64,000 nt of DNA, from positions 62,001 to 126,000 of the forward strand of contig JAFGEQ010000015.1 of assembly GCA_016931515.1 (NCBI GenBank), written 5' to 3'. Source of the stretch: a candidate division CSSED10-310 bacterium (GTDB lineage: Bacteria > CSSED10-310). Of this stretch, positions 15,227 to 24,373 are shown in pieces (within the stretch, counting starts at the first letter, position 1; the number at the start of each line of letters is the position of its first letter). The notes beneath the pieces were generated by a model. That model had not been told where the DNA came from and did not search any database. It saw only the letters and a program-made list of their open reading frames with translations. The position numbers and the translations under genes are program-made.

Positions 15227-17353
15227 ATGAATCGAAGGATATTCAGCGTGCTGTTTTTCATACTAATCCCCGCATTCTGCAGCGGGAATGCGATTAAATG
15301 GTCGCAGCCTCCGATGCTAAATCCGGAGTCACCGTTTCCGGATTGCTTCTGGGGTTGGGATGAGATCTCTGTTTTCGGTGGACCTCAGATCGCCGCTGAC
15401 GACTGGTTATGCGATTCCGATAATCCGGTTATCCTGATCAGATGGTGGGGGTCATATGAAAACTGGCTGGAACCGGTACCCCCTCCCACTGCACCTCTTC
15501 TATTTCATATCGGTATCTGGACGGATGTTCCGGCAGGTCAGCCGGAACCATTCAGTCATCCGGGAACGATGATATGGGAGTCCGTCGTTTCCCGAACTGA
15601 CATTCTCGAAGAAAATGTCGGATGCGATTTTTATACCGGGCATCCGATCGATGCATGTTTTCTGTATGAATATAGCATACCCGAGCCCGAATGGTTTTAT
15701 CAGGAACCTGGGCCGACGATTTACTGGCTCAGCATTTCAGCCATGTATGGCGAACCACCCACTGACTATCTCTGGGGATGGAAAACCCGAGAGCATTTTT
15801 TCAACGACGCGGCGATCCGTATACTGAACCCTCTCGTACCGATGCCCGGCAGTATTTTCGTTACCGGATCCCCGATCTATGAGCCGCCGGATACGCCATG
15901 GGATCTTTCTTTCGAACTTGAAACCCTTGATATCCCAACACCGACCCCCACCATGGAACCCACTGTAATTCCCCCGAATATCAAATGGTCCCAGCCACCT
16001 TACCTGAATCCCGAATCGCCATACCCGTATTGCTATTGGGGATGGGACGAGATATCGATTTTTAATGGACCCCAATTAGCCGCCGATGACTGGATGTGCA
16101 TGGATGATCGACCTGTAACGGGTTTCCGCTGGTGGGGATCCTATCTGAACTGGGATCTTCAGGAACCGCCTCCCGGAGCACCGGATCTCTTTCATGTATC
16201 AATATGGACGGATATGCCTGCCGGACAACCGGATCCATTCAGTCACCCGGGCCAGGTGATCTGGGAGACAATCATTCCCAGACTTGCAGCAAATGAAATT
16301 CTTGTCGGCTGTGATTATTTCCCAGGACAGAGCCTTGATTCCTGTTTTATGTACGAATTTCACCTTCCATCCGATCAGTGGTTTTATCAAGGTCCTGAAT
16401 CAACCATCTTCTGGCTTTGCATATCGGCTATCTACCCTGCCGCGCCCCCTCAATCGAATCAATGGGGATGGAAAACAAGACCTTACTACTTCAACGATGC
16501 TGCCGTCAGAATATTTATCCCATTAGCTCCCAGCGTCGGTGCTGTCTATGTTTTCGGTGAACCCATCGAAAATCCCGAGAATGTGCCATGGGATCTTGCT
16601 TTTGAACTTTTCACGGAGGATGTCACGCCCACTCCTTCACCGAGCGCCACCGAGACAACCACTCCGACTCAAACTTCAACTCCGACCAGGACACCAACGA
16701 GCACCCCAACCAATACTCCAAGCAACACTCCAACAAATACTCCGACTCAAACCCCCACACCGACACGGACATCCACTCCAACCAATACTCCGACGCTGAC
16801 TCCAACCAATACCCAATCCCCTCCTCCTCCACCCACAAATACACCCACCATTACCCCAACGAACACACCTACCCCCACGCAGACCCCGACGAATACTCCC
16901 ACACGTACGCCGACCGCGACCCCAACCAATACACCAACGCGAACGCCGACTCCGACGAACACACCCACCGTCACTCCGACAGTTACGCCTACCCGGACCC
17001 CAACCCCGACGAATACTCCCACACGTACGCCAACACCCACGACGACGCCGACCGCGACCCCAACCAATACACCGACAGCCACACCGACGTTACCGCCAAC
17101 CACCACGCCGTCACCGACTGTGACTGCTTGTCTAAATCATGGTGATGTGAATTTCGATGGTGCCCTGTCAGCAGCCGATGCTCAACTCGCCTTCTTTATC
17201 GTTCTCGGATACTATACGCCGACAACTCTCGAATATTGTGCAGCTGATTGCACGGGCGACGGCACGGTCACTGCCGGTGATGCGCAGGCAATCTTTCTTG
17301 CAGTTATCGGCTTGGGAACCTGCGCTGATCCATTACCGACACCGACACCGTAG
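15227..17353 (+). CDS. Exported protein with duplicated domain, Thr/Pro spacer and dockerin-like C-terminus
   Basis: The 708-residue protein has a signal peptide (about 20 residues, to FCSG). Two homologous domains of about 180 residues follow (coded by about 15293-15830 and 15979-16520), sharing IKWSQPP, GWDEIS, ADDW, WWGSY, PAGQP and FNDAA segments, and rich in Trp and Cys. A Thr/Pro spacer of roughly 165 residues comes next. The end holds two Asp-rich loops ([15 protein letters not shown] and [13 protein letters not shown]) like the paired calcium-binding motifs of type I dockerins. ATG has AAAAGGAG upstream. The repeated domain resembles an uncharacterised domain of planctomycete-type secreted proteins, which I cannot name with certainty. 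No cohesin partner is visible in the window. Confidence 0.82.
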   Translation: MNRRIFSVLFFILIPAFCSGNAIKWSQPPMLNPESPFPDCFWGWDEISVFGGPQIAADDWLCDSDNPVILIRWWGSYENWLEPVPPPTAPLLFHIGIWTDVPAGQPEPFSHPGTMIWESVVSRTDILEENVGCDFYTGHPIDACFLYEYSIPEPEWFYQEPGPTIYWLSISAMYGEPPTDYLWGWKTREHFFNDAAIRILNPLVPMPGSIFVTGSPIYEPPDTPWDLSFELETLDIPTPTPTMEPTVIPPNIKWSQPPYLNPESPYPYCYWGWDEISIFNGPQLAADDWMCMDDRPVTGFRWWGSYLNWDLQEPPPGAPDLFHVSIWTDMPAGQPDPFSHPGQVIWETIIPRLAANEILVGCDYFPGQSLDSCFMYEFHLPSDQWFYQGPESTIFWLCISAIYPAAPPQSNQWGWKTRPYYFNDAAVRIFIPLAPSVGAVYVFGEPIENPENVPWDLAFELFTEDVTPTPSPSATETTTPTQTSTPTRTPTSTPTNTPSNTPTNTPTQTPTPTRTSTPTNTPTLTPTNTQSPPPPPTNTPTITPTNTPTPTQTPTNTPTRTPTATPTNTPTRTPTPTNTPTVTPTVTPTRTPTPTNTPTRTPTPTTTPTATPTNTPTATPTLPPTTTPSPTVTACLNHGDVNFDGALSAADAQLAFFIVLGYYTPTTLEYCAADCTGDGTVTAGDAQAIFLAVIGLGTCADPLPTPTP
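16624..17124 (+). repeat. Low-complexity TPTNTPT-coding tract
   Basis: About 500 bases code for Thr-Pro-rich repeats. Within it a 29-base stretch at 16883-16911 recurs exactly at 17003-17031, an offset of 120 bases, and another near-identical stretch recurs nearby. This could change length by slippage or recombination. A long antisense frame over it is an artefact of the composition. Confidence 0.85.
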
Positions 17354-17411
17354 CTGCCCGATATCTCCCTACGCATTCTATTTCAGATTTCGATGACTTT
17401 AGAATGAAACC

Positions 17412-17441
17412 TTGAAATCGTTTGCCCTGATTCCGTATCAT
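17412..17441 (+). promoter_or_regulatory. Predicted sigma70 promoter of small CxxCH protein gene
   Basis: TTGAAA (17412-17417) and TATCAT (17436-17441) are 18 bases apart and lie 45 bases upstream of the ATG at 17486. Confidence 0.5.
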
Positions 17442-17485
17442 GGGGATGGGGTGATTGATACATTACTGTTTCTGGAGGCAACTGG

Positions 17486-17806
17486 ATGAGAACGATATGG
17501 ACAGTGCTGAGTTTTTCTCTCGGTATTGCACTGATTGTCTGCGCCGCTTTTTCAAATCGCTGTATTTATCGTGCACGACCATTAATCCAACCCCGGTCCG
17601 TCTACATTGAGACCTGCGCGACCTGCCATTCTCCCGATGGTCCCGCATCGAATCTACAACCTCAAACTTTAACGCGCGATGAATGGAGGGATTTTTTTGA
17701 TAACGGTGTTCACACGGGAGAACGTCTGACTGATTTTGTCGATGACGGCGATCTTAAAATCATCGAGACCTATTGCATTGAAAATGCCCGGCCATCAAGC
17801 GAGTGA
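17486..17806 (+). CDS. Small exported monohaem cytochrome c-like protein
   Basis: The 106-residue product has an N-terminal hydrophobic segment (residues about 5-22) that may be a signal peptide or anchor, then CATCH, a single CxxCH haem-attachment motif, near residues 43-47. No methionine is placed as an axial ligand after it, since the C-terminal half lacks Met, so a sixth ligand would be something else or absent. It resembles the short haem-binding proteins annotated as cytochrome c-like. ATG follows GGAGG. It is a monocistronic gene with a terminator candidate behind it. Electron partner unknown. Confidence 0.65.
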   Translation: MRTIWTVLSFSLGIALIVCAAFSNRCIYRARPLIQPRSVYIETCATCHSPDGPASNLQPQTLTRDEWRDFFDNGVHTGERLTDFVDDGDLKIIETYCIENARPSSE

Positions 17807-17861
17807 ATATCGAATCATCCGATGTTATTGTTCCGTATTCTCCATCCAAACATGTCTTTTT

Positions 17862-17886
17862 AACGCATTGAATTACATGCGTTTTT
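17862..17886 (+). terminator. Probable intrinsic terminator after CxxCH protein gene
   Basis: Arms AACGCAT (17862-17868) and ATGCGTT (17877-17883) pair perfectly around an eight-base loop and run into a T tract. It lies 55 bases after the stop at 17806. Confidence 0.55.
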
Positions 17887-17998
17887 CTATCCATACCAGG
17901 CTTGTTTCCCTGAATCTGCGACTGCCACTGACAGCATTGATACGTGGAATATATGTCAGATATCGAGATAGACATGATGATGTTATCAATGATGTCGA

Positions 17999-18027
17999 TT
18001 TACATTTCCTGATATGAATGTTAAATT
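17999..18027 (+). promoter_or_regulatory. Predicted sigma70 promoter of malic enzyme-fumarase cluster
   Basis: TTTACA (17999-18004) and TAAATT (18022-18027) are 17 bases apart, 24 bases before the GTG at 18052, which leaves a short leader carrying the AGGAGG site. Confidence 0.5.
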
Positions 18028-18051
18028 TCAGTAACAACCAAGGAGGTGTTT

Positions 18052-19404
18052 GTGAAAGAGCTCACACGTGAGGAATTGTTAAAAAAAGCGGATCAACCCA
18101 ATAAAGAGGCGATGCGTCTCCATCCATTTTATCAGGGTAAACTGCAGACGGCGTTGAAATGCCCGGTTCGTGATTTTTCAGATTTTGCGATCTGGTACAC
18201 ACCGGGAGTCGCCAAACCCTGCCTGGATATTGCAGCCAATCCAGCCGCGGTATACCAGCATACGAACAAGGCGAACACGGTTGCCGTTGTCAGCGATGGA
18301 ACCCGGGTTCTTGGGCTGGGGGATATCGGTCCTGAAGCGGCGATGCCGGTTATGGAGGGGAAGGGTATCCTTTTCAAGTATCTTGGAGGTATTGACGCAA
18401 TTCCGATTTGCCTTAATACAAAGGACCCGGATGAGATCATTCATACCGTAAAATTGCTGGAACCATCTTTCGGCGGCATAAACCTGGAAGACATATCAAA
18501 TCCGAAGTGTTTCTATATTTTAGATCGTCTTCGTTCCGAGATGAATATCCCGGTCTGGCATGACGATCAACAGGGTACTGCGTCGATCGAGTTGGCGGGC
18601 ATTATCAACGCGCTCAAAATTGTCGGCAAGGATCTGGAAAAAGCGATTTATTGCATCGTTGGTTCGGGAGCCGCAAACATTGCGTTGGTCCGTATAATGA
18701 TAACTGCCGGAGTTCCACCCCGGAATATTATTATGGTTGACAGTAAAGGCATTCTGAACCGTCAGCGTGAAGATCTGGAATCTGATAAAACAAATAATCC
18801 GTATAAATGGGATTTTGCCTGCCGGACGAACGGCGAGAACCGCAGCGGGGACATATCTGAAGCCATAAAAGGAGTGGATGTTCTGGTCGCAGCATCCAAA
18901 CCCGGTCCTGATGTAATCAAGAAAAACTGGATAGCCTCCATGAACAAGGACTCCATCGTATTCGTTGTTGCGAATCCTGTTCCCGAGATCTGGCCTTGGG
19001 AAGCGAAGGATGCCGGTGCTCGAATTGTTGGAACCGGGCGGAGTGATTTTCCTAATCAGATCAATAACTCGATCGGTTTTCCCGGTATTTTCCGTGGGAC
19101 CCTTGATGTTCATGCTAAAACAATTACCGATGAGATGGCCATTACGGCCGCCTATGCAATAGCGAAAACAGCGGAAGAGAAGGGGCTTAGAGAAGATTAT
19201 GTGGTTCCAACGATGAATGAGTGGGAGGTATTTATCAATCAGGCGGTTGCCGTCGGTTTGAAAGCCATCGAGCAGGGGATCGCTCGGCGCCCTCTGACCG
19301 CTGATCAGATTCGCCAGATGGCGTACGATCGAATCCGCAATGCTCGTGATATGACCCGTGTTTTGATGGAACAGGGCATCATCCCGGCACCTCCCGAAGA
19401 GTAA
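18052..19404 (+). CDS. Malic enzyme (malate dehydrogenase, decarboxylating)
   Basis: The 450-residue protein is the short bacterial malic enzyme, converting malate to pyruvate and CO2 with reduction of NAD or NADP. It shows the YTPGVAKPC and [17 protein letters not shown] segments of the catalytic domain, the HDDQQGTA metal-site region and a dinucleotide-binding [11 protein letters not shown]. The GTG at 18052 is preceded by AGGAGG five bases upstream; a GTG two codons earlier lies inside that site and is excluded. Fumarase subunits follow, so fumarate to malate to pyruvate is a natural route. Cofactor preference cannot be judged by eye. Confidence 0.94.
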   Translation: MKELTREELLKKADQPNKEAMRLHPFYQGKLQTALKCPVRDFSDFAIWYTPGVAKPCLDIAANPAAVYQHTNKANTVAVVSDGTRVLGLGDIGPEAAMPVMEGKGILFKYLGGIDAIPICLNTKDPDEIIHTVKLLEPSFGGINLEDISNPKCFYILDRLRSEMNIPVWHDDQQGTASIELAGIINALKIVGKDLEKAIYCIVGSGAANIALVRIMITAGVPPRNIIMVDSKGILNRQREDLESDKTNNPYKWDFACRTNGENRSGDISEAIKGVDVLVAASKPGPDVIKKNWIASMNKDSIVFVVANPVPEIWPWEAKDAGARIVGTGRSDFPNQINNSIGFPGIFRGTLDVHAKTITDEMAITAAYAIAKTAEEKGLREDYVVPTMNEWEVFINQAVAVGLKAIEQGIARRPLTADQIRQMAYDRIRNARDMTRVLMEQGIIPAPPEE

Positions 19405-19438
19405 TCACAACCTTCAACTCGGAAGCGAGGTGGAAACA

Positions 19439-20311
19439 ATGGATTATAACCGTCTGATCCGTGAACTTATAGAACCCCTCAAATGGTCTGTCACGCGGTT
19501 ACCTGCTTCAACGTTGGCGGCGTTGCGCCATGCCGAGAAGGTAGAATCGGCCGGAGCCAAGGTCCAGGTTCAAGCCATGTTACAAGCGGTTGAAGTCAGC
19601 GATCGGCAGCAGGCACCGATTTGTCAGGATACCGGAACACCTGCCTTTTATGTTCGGGTTGGAACACGATTTCCCGCGTTCACAACGATCGATCAACTCG
19701 AACCGGCTTTACGGCAAGCAGTTAAACAGGCAACCAGGGATATTCCGCTTCGTCCCAACACCGTGCATCCGATCACGGGTGTCAATCCAGGCGACAACAC
19801 AGGGTACCGCATCCCTCAGATCATATGGTCCATCGACGGAACTGATTCGATGACATTGACATATTTCCCCAAGGGTGGCGGCTGCAGTAATATGAGTCGG
19901 CTTGTAATGATGACACCTGGAAAGGGACTGAAGGGTGTCAAGGAGATCGTCTTGGAAAGAATCGCATCGATGGAGGGCAAACCCTGTCCGCCAACGGTGG
20001 TTGGAGTCGGGCTTGGCGGATCCGACTCAATGTGCATGGAACTCGCTAAAAAAGCACTTCTCCGACCGGTCGGAGTCTCCCATCCGGACCCGGCAATTGC
20101 CGCTCTTGAAAAAGAACTCAAAGACAAAGCCAATCAATTGGGTGTTGGACCGATGGGTGTGGGGGGGATCACGACTGTTCTGGATGTTAAATTCGAGATT
20201 GAATATCGACATCCCGCCTCCTTCCCGGTGGGGATCGCTGTTCAATGCTGGGCTAACCGCCAGATATCAATGAATATTAAACCCGATGGTTCAGTTGAGG
20301 TTTTACCATGA
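19439..20311 (+). CDS. Fumarate hydratase class I, alpha subunit (or related hydro-lyase)
   Basis: This 290-residue subunit belongs to the oxygen-sensitive [4Fe-4S] fumarase/tartrate dehydratase family. Visible cysteine contexts are ICQDTGTPAF, GGGCSN and GSDSMCMELAKKALLRP. In the family members I remember the second context is usually GGGSEN, so Cys-Ser here is unusual. The beta subunit follows with a 4-base ATGA overlap, and the adjoining malic enzyme supports fumarase over tartrate dehydratase. The ATG at 19439 has GAGG eight bases before it; an upstream GTG at 19430 is less likely. Confidence 0.88.
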   Translation: MDYNRLIRELIEPLKWSVTRLPASTLAALRHAEKVESAGAKVQVQAMLQAVEVSDRQQAPICQDTGTPAFYVRVGTRFPAFTTIDQLEPALRQAVKQATRDIPLRPNTVHPITGVNPGDNTGYRIPQIIWSIDGTDSMTLTYFPKGGGCSNMSRLVMMTPGKGLKGVKEIVLERIASMEGKPCPPTVVGVGLGGSDSMCMELAKKALLRPVGVSHPDPAIAALEKELKDKANQLGVGPMGVGGITTVLDVKFEIEYRHPASFPVGIAVQCWANRQISMNIKPDGSVEVLP

Positions 20312-20898
20312 TCATACTTCAAACGCCGATCAATGCCGATGATGTAAAAAAGCTCCGTGTCAATGATTCGTTCTTCATTACCGGCCTGATTTTCACAGCC
20401 CGGGATGCCGCTCATGAAACATTGATTGATCTTCATAAAAAAGGGTTACCCATCCCGTTTAACGTCGGAGATTATCCTTGTTTTCACTGCGGACCTGTAA
20501 TGAAACAGGTCGACAATGTATGGAAGGTGGTCTCAGCCGGCCCGACAACCAGTGCCCGAATGGATCTCTTTGAGGACACATTTATGGATGTCTTTCATAC
20601 CCGGATTTTTATCGGCAAGGGTGGAATGGGTGAACGAACATCGGCAGCATTGAAAAAACACGGAGGTGTATATGCACAGTTCACGGGAGGAGCCGGATCA
20701 TTGGTGGCCGGTTCTGTGAGCCGGGTTGAAAATGTTTATTTTCTTAAGGAGTTAGGTATTCCGGAGGCGATCTGGATCTTCAATGTGATCGAGTTCGGTC
20801 CTCTCCTGGTGACAATGGATTCAACCGGCGCATCCATTCATCGTGATCTTGCTTCGAAAATTGCTGAAAATCTTGAGAATCTGAAAAAGACACTTTAG
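20308..20898 (+). CDS. Fumarate hydratase class I, beta subunit
   Basis: The 196-residue protein matches the C-terminal domain of class I fumarase. It contains GDYPCFHCGPV, SAGPTTSARMD, FIGKGGMGERT and FTGGAGSLVA segments, which bind substrate in this family. Its ATG overlaps the alpha-subunit TGA (ATGA), so the two are translationally coupled. The pair forms the dehydratase heteromer typical of anaerobes and many archaea. Confidence 0.9.
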   Translation: MIILQTPINADDVKKLRVNDSFFITGLIFTARDAAHETLIDLHKKGLPIPFNVGDYPCFHCGPVMKQVDNVWKVVSAGPTTSARMDLFEDTFMDVFHTRIFIGKGGMGERTSAALKKHGGVYAQFTGGAGSLVAGSVSRVENVYFLKELGIPEAIWIFNVIEFGPLLVTMDSTGASIHRDLASKIAENLENLKKTL

Positions 20899-20940
20899 AA
20901 CGTGTATCATCATACTGACGATCGGGTTTTATAGGAAATT

Positions 20941-21678
20941 ATGGTAACCTCTAAAACATCCGGCTCTTTGCCGCCCAATGACCTACCCATGAAGTATCGT
21001 GTTAATCTTCACGTCCACTCTGCCTTCTCAGATGGTCAATTCACACCGGAAGCTCTGGTGATTCAGGCGATCTCCCGTGGTATCACCGTATTGGGCATCA
21101 CCGACCACTATTATACATCGAAAACGCTATCCATCACGCCCTCAAGATTGCAGGCCTATCTTGATGAACTCGATCGCTTGACAGAAGTTTACAGCGGCAG
21201 GATTCGCATCCTGAAAGGGATAGAGATCAACACACTCGAGCTGTTTATCCTGGGAAGAGAGCTTCCCCCGGTTCCGCTTCTCGATCGTCTGGATTATGTC
21301 CTTTTGGAATACATCGCCAATATACCGAGAGCCGGCATCCCAATTCTCCATGCTGCACTGATCGCTCAGGAAATACCGGTACCGACCGGGCTGGCGCATA
21401 CGGATCTGCCGATGGCTTTCCCGGGTATGGAACCGGAAGATCTCATCAACCGGCTTATTCAAGCAAAAATGTTTTTGGAACTTAATGAAACCTATAGCCG
21501 GCCGGGCGAACGACACCCGTTCTACAAGCACTATTCACCCTATCTGTCGGTCGCCCAATCTTCATCATTGCGGTTCAGCGCGGGGACAGATACACATGGT
21601 CCGGTAGTGACTTATGCGCGGAGTGCGATGTCGTTTTTACAAACATTCAATCTGGCAGATCGGTTGTTTTTCTTTTAA
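20941..21678 (+). CDS. PHP-domain metal-dependent phosphoesterase
   Basis: The 245-residue protein has the PHP signature NLHVHSAFSDGQFTPE followed by GITDHYY, then histidines further on (a GLAHTDLP region and a TDTHG segment near the C-terminus) that complete a multi-metal site. Family members hydrolyse phosphate esters such as histidinol phosphate or nucleoside 3',5'-bisphosphates; the substrate here is not determined. The ATG is preceded by AGGA four bases upstream. It follows the fumarase pair by 42 bases and may be the last gene of that unit. Confidence 0.8.
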   Translation: MVTSKTSGSLPPNDLPMKYRVNLHVHSAFSDGQFTPEALVIQAISRGITVLGITDHYYTSKTLSITPSRLQAYLDELDRLTEVYSGRIRILKGIEINTLELFILGRELPPVPLLDRLDYVLLEYIANIPRAGIPILHAALIAQEIPVPTGLAHTDLPMAFPGMEPEDLINRLIQAKMFLELNETYSRPGERHPFYKHYSPYLSVAQSSSLRFSAGTDTHGPVVTYARSAMSFLQTFNLADRLFFF

Positions 21679-21689
21679 TTCAGGGCCAA

Positions 21690-23018
21690 TTAGAGTCTCC
21701 AGTAAGCGAAACCCGCTGCTTTGGCTTCCTCACCGTTAAATATCCCCTTGACGTCTATGAGAACGGGGGAATCGCTTCTGCAGAGAGATAAAAGTCTTTC
21801 CAATTTGAAATTATCGACTATTTCCCGATGTTTTACCGCCAGAATGACCCCATCATAGTGGCCGTTTGATTCCGGATCAGCGATCAGATCCAGGCCATAT
21901 TCCATTCTGACATCATCCCTGTCCGCATGTGGATCCCAAACACTGACATTCGTATCATACTCACCCAGTTCCTTGACAATATCTATAACACGCGTGTTGC
22001 GGATATCGCTGATATTTTCCTTGAATGTCAATCCAAGAATAAGAATTCTGCTTCCCTGAACGGCTCGGCCGCCACGGATCAGAAGTTTTACAGTTTTTTC
22101 TGCTATAAACTTTCCCATGGAATCATTAATTCGGCGGCCCGCCAGAATCACTTCAGGCCGATATCCGAGGCTTTCAGCCTTGAATGTCAGGTAGTACGGA
22201 TCGACACCAATACAGTGTCCCCCCACCAGGCCTGGCTCAAAACGCAGGAAGTTCCATTTCGTTGCAGCTGCATCGAGAACATCATTTGTATCGATCCCCA
22301 TGCGGTTGAATATCAGTGCCAGTTCATTCATCAGCGCGATATTTAGATCGCGTTGTGTGTTTTCAATCACTTTGGCTGCTTCCGCCGTCCGAATTGTTGG
22401 AGCACGGTGAACACCGGCGGTGATAACTTCACCATACAAATCGCTGAGGAAAGAGCATACGTCCGGTGTATCACCCGACACGACCTTCCGTATCAAATCA
22501 ACGGTATGCTGTTTGTCACCCGGATTGACTCTTTCCGGGGAGTATCCTACATGAAAATCCTTCAAATGAGTCAAACCACTCTCCGCTTCAAGGATGGGGA
22601 CACATTCATCCTCAGTGACACCAGGATAAACAGTCGATTCATACACAATCACAGAATCCTTGGACATATTCCTGCCCACGGTTCGTGTCGCGGATAAAAC
22701 GGGGCTCAGATCCGGGATTTTAAAGGCATTTACCGGGGTTGGAACGGTGATGATAACAACCCGGCTTTCGGAGATGATTGCCGGATCCCATGAAAAACGA
22801 ATCGTGCTATTCTTCAGCGTCCCGGCATCAACCTCTCCCGTTACGTCTTCTCCCCTTCTGAGTGCCTCAATCCTGCTCTGCTTCACATCGAAACCGACTA
22901 CGTCATATTTCCGGTTTAAAATCGTGGCCAGCGGTAAACCGACATATCCCAACCCAACGACACAGATGCATTGCTTTTTATCAAGATAATCTTTGATGCT
23001 CAGTAATTTTTCCAACAT
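21690..23018 (-). CDS. Nucleotide-sugar dehydrogenase (UDP-N-acetylhexosamine 6-dehydrogenase-like)
   Basis: The 442-residue enzyme has an N-terminal Rossmann motif VVGLGYVGLPLA, a VPTPVN segment and the catalytic cysteine in GGHCIGVDPYYL, so it oxidises C6 of a UDP-sugar to the uronate in two NAD-linked steps. The KIPDLSPVLSA segment after VPTPVN points to the TviB/WbpA branch (UDP-GlcNAc or UDP-GalNAc) more than to UDP-glucose, but this is by eye. ATG at 23018 follows GGAG; a GTG 18 codons earlier is unlikely. It is alone, convergent with the PHP gene, and may supply a uronic acid to the polysaccharide made elsewhere. Confidence 0.86.
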   Translation of the reverse strand: MLEKLLSIKDYLDKKQCICVVGLGYVGLPLATILNRKYDVVGFDVKQSRIEALRRGEDVTGEVDAGTLKNSTIRFSWDPAIISESRVVIITVPTPVNAFKIPDLSPVLSATRTVGRNMSKDSVIVYESTVYPGVTEDECVPILEAESGLTHLKDFHVGYSPERVNPGDKQHTVDLIRKVVSGDTPDVCSFLSDLYGEVITAGVHRAPTIRTAEAAKVIENTQRDLNIALMNELALIFNRMGIDTNDVLDAAATKWNFLRFEPGLVGGHCIGVDPYYLTFKAESLGYRPEVILAGRRINDSMGKFIAEKTVKLLIRGGRAVQGSRILILGLTFKENISDIRNTRVIDIVKELGEYDTNVSVWDPHADRDDVRMEYGLDLIADPESNGHYDGVILAVKHREIVDNFKLERLLSLCRSDSPVLIDVKGIFNGEEAKAAGFAYWRL

Positions 23019-23111
23019 AAATGACTCCTGTTTTATCTCAACAATCTTTTTATCCTCAAAACACGCCTTCACAATCCTTTTACAAACGGCACCATGAGGT
23101 TGCAGCCAGCA

Positions 23112-23155
23112 TTGTAAACAGCATATTTAACTCGAATCAGGTTGGCTTGTAAACA
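23112..23155. repeat. Direct repeat TTGTAAACA near dehydrogenase promoter
   Basis: The nonamer TTGTAAACA occurs at 23112-23120 and again at 23147-23155, centre to centre 35 bases apart. The second copy overlaps the -35 box of the minus-strand promoter and the first lies just downstream of its -10. The placement fits an operator pair; no binding protein is known. Confidence 0.35.
23124..23153 (-). promoter_or_regulatory. Predicted sigma70 promoter of dehydrogenase gene
   Basis: On the minus strand TTTACA (23148-23153) and TAAATA (23124-23129) are 18 bases apart, about 105 bases upstream of the ATG at 23018. Confidence 0.5.
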
Positions 23156-23175
23156 ACTGATCGACAATTCCGACT

Positions 23176-23204
23176 TTGACCCGATCCAAAAGATACCATA
23201 TAGT
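23176..23204 (+). promoter_or_regulatory. Predicted sigma70 promoter of thioesterase-cutA-smpB unit
   Basis: TTGACC (23176-23181) and TATAGT (23199-23204) are 17 bases apart, 43 bases before the ATG at 23248. Each box matches consensus at five of six positions. Confidence 0.65.
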
Positions 23205-23247
23205 TTTTATTGGAATATAGTAGTCTTTTAAACCATCAGGGCGATCG

Positions 23248-24027
23248 ATGATAGTAAAATCGGATTTTCAAGAGCTTCTTATAGGTACTCCGATCTATGC
23301 CGAACCGTATCGCATCATGTCTCATGAGGTAGATCCGTTTGGTTTGGTCCGTATTGATGCCCTGGCGGGATTACTTCATGAAACAGCATGGCGCCATGTT
23401 GAGCAGAATGGACTTGGTTTTCAACGGCTTCGCAGGGAAAACAGGCTTTGGGTCATCGCCCGATTGAAAATCGAGATGTCTCACTATCCTGCCCGTGGTG
23501 AGATGATCCTGATCCGGACATGGCCGAGAAAATGCGATAGATTATTCGCATACAGGGATTTTCAGATTCTCGACTCCAGGGAACAGGTTCTGGCGACTGC
23601 GACCGGCATGTGGGTGATCATTGATCACACAACGCGAAAACCGGTAGCCATGACCGATTACCGGGGAAAATTGCTCCTTCACAAAGAGACTCTGATGGAT
23701 GACGCCCTCCATAAAATACACCTCGGACACCCGATGCAAAGTATCTCTCTTGTGCAATCGGGCTGGTCTGATCTTGATTTCAATCATCACATCAACAATA
23801 TGAATCTGATTCGCTGGACGCTGAATGCGGTGCCTGTCGAATTGATGGAACGAACTTTAGTCAAAACGCTGGTTGTCAACTATCTGGGTGAAGGACTGCT
23901 GGGTAGTACGATTGAGATCAGGCAGTCCATCGAGGATGATTCCGGGGTTGTTGGAACATGTATTTTTGACGAATACCGGGAATTGGCCCGTCTTCAATTC
24001 GTTATGAGTAAAAGACCCTGTCGATGA
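23248..24027 (+). CDS. Acyl-ACP thioesterase (double hot-dog fold)
   Basis: The 259-residue protein matches the FatA-like bacterial acyl-ACP thioesterases. Two hot-dog halves are visible, with LLHETAWRH and ARLKIEMSHYPARGEMI in the first and DLDFNHHINNM in the second, where the Asn and His of the NHHINNM segment are the family's catalytic residues. It would release free fatty acids from acyl carrier protein in the cytoplasm. The start ATG has a modest AGG upstream. cutA follows after 13 bases. Confidence 0.87.
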   Translation: MIVKSDFQELLIGTPIYAEPYRIMSHEVDPFGLVRIDALAGLLHETAWRHVEQNGLGFQRLRRENRLWVIARLKIEMSHYPARGEMILIRTWPRKCDRLFAYRDFQILDSREQVLATATGMWVIIDHTTRKPVAMTDYRGKLLLHKETLMDDALHKIHLGHPMQSISLVQSGWSDLDFNHHINNMNLIRWTLNAVPVELMERTLVKTLVVNYLGEGLLGSTIEIRQSIEDDSGVVGTCIFDEYRELARLQFVMSKRPCR

Positions 24028-24040
24028 ATGGAGTTGCCTG

Positions 24041-24373
24041 ATGGAAGCGGATTTCTATATCGTCACAACGACAGTCGTCAATGAATCGCAAGCAGTCGAT
24101 CTCGCAAGACGGATTGTTGAAAACCGTCTCGGACGATGCGTTCAGATTATCCCACGAATCCGATCGATTTATCATTGGGACGGGGAGATTTGTGATGAGG
24201 ATGAATGCCTGCTGTTCATCAAGCTGCCTGCTTGCAATCTCGATCAATTGATCCGCCGTCTGACGGAATGGCATCCATATGAAATGCCGGAAATCGTCTC
24301 TGTGCCCGTCTCATCGGGACTGACTGCCTACTTGAAATGGCTGGACGATTGGCGCTATAACGATGGTTCATGA
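24041..24373 (+). CDS. cutA: CutA-family divalent cation tolerance protein
   Basis: The 110-residue protein matches the trimeric CutA1 family along its length: VTTTVVNESQAVDLARRIVENRLGRCVQ at the N-terminus, YHWDGEI, ECLLFIK and a PYEMPEI segment toward the end. The family is widespread and trimeric; a role in copper tolerance is inferred from E. coli only. ATG follows GGAG at seven bases. Its TGA overlaps the smpB ATG. Confidence 0.88.
   Translation: MEADFYIVTTTVVNESQAVDLARRIVENRLGRCVQIIPRIRSIYHWDGEICDEDECLLFIKLPACNLDQLIRRLTEWHPYEMPEIVSVPVSSGLTAYLKWLDDWRYNDGS

Noticed and set aside
16747-17106. A 119-codon antisense frame rich in Val and Gly
   Set aside because: It is the mirror of the Thr/Pro-coding tract, with no start signals or sequence complexity of its own.
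18520-19113. A 197-codon minus-strand frame inside the malic enzyme gene
   Set aside because: It is a shadow of a strongly conserved enzyme gene and shows no known domain or ribosome site.
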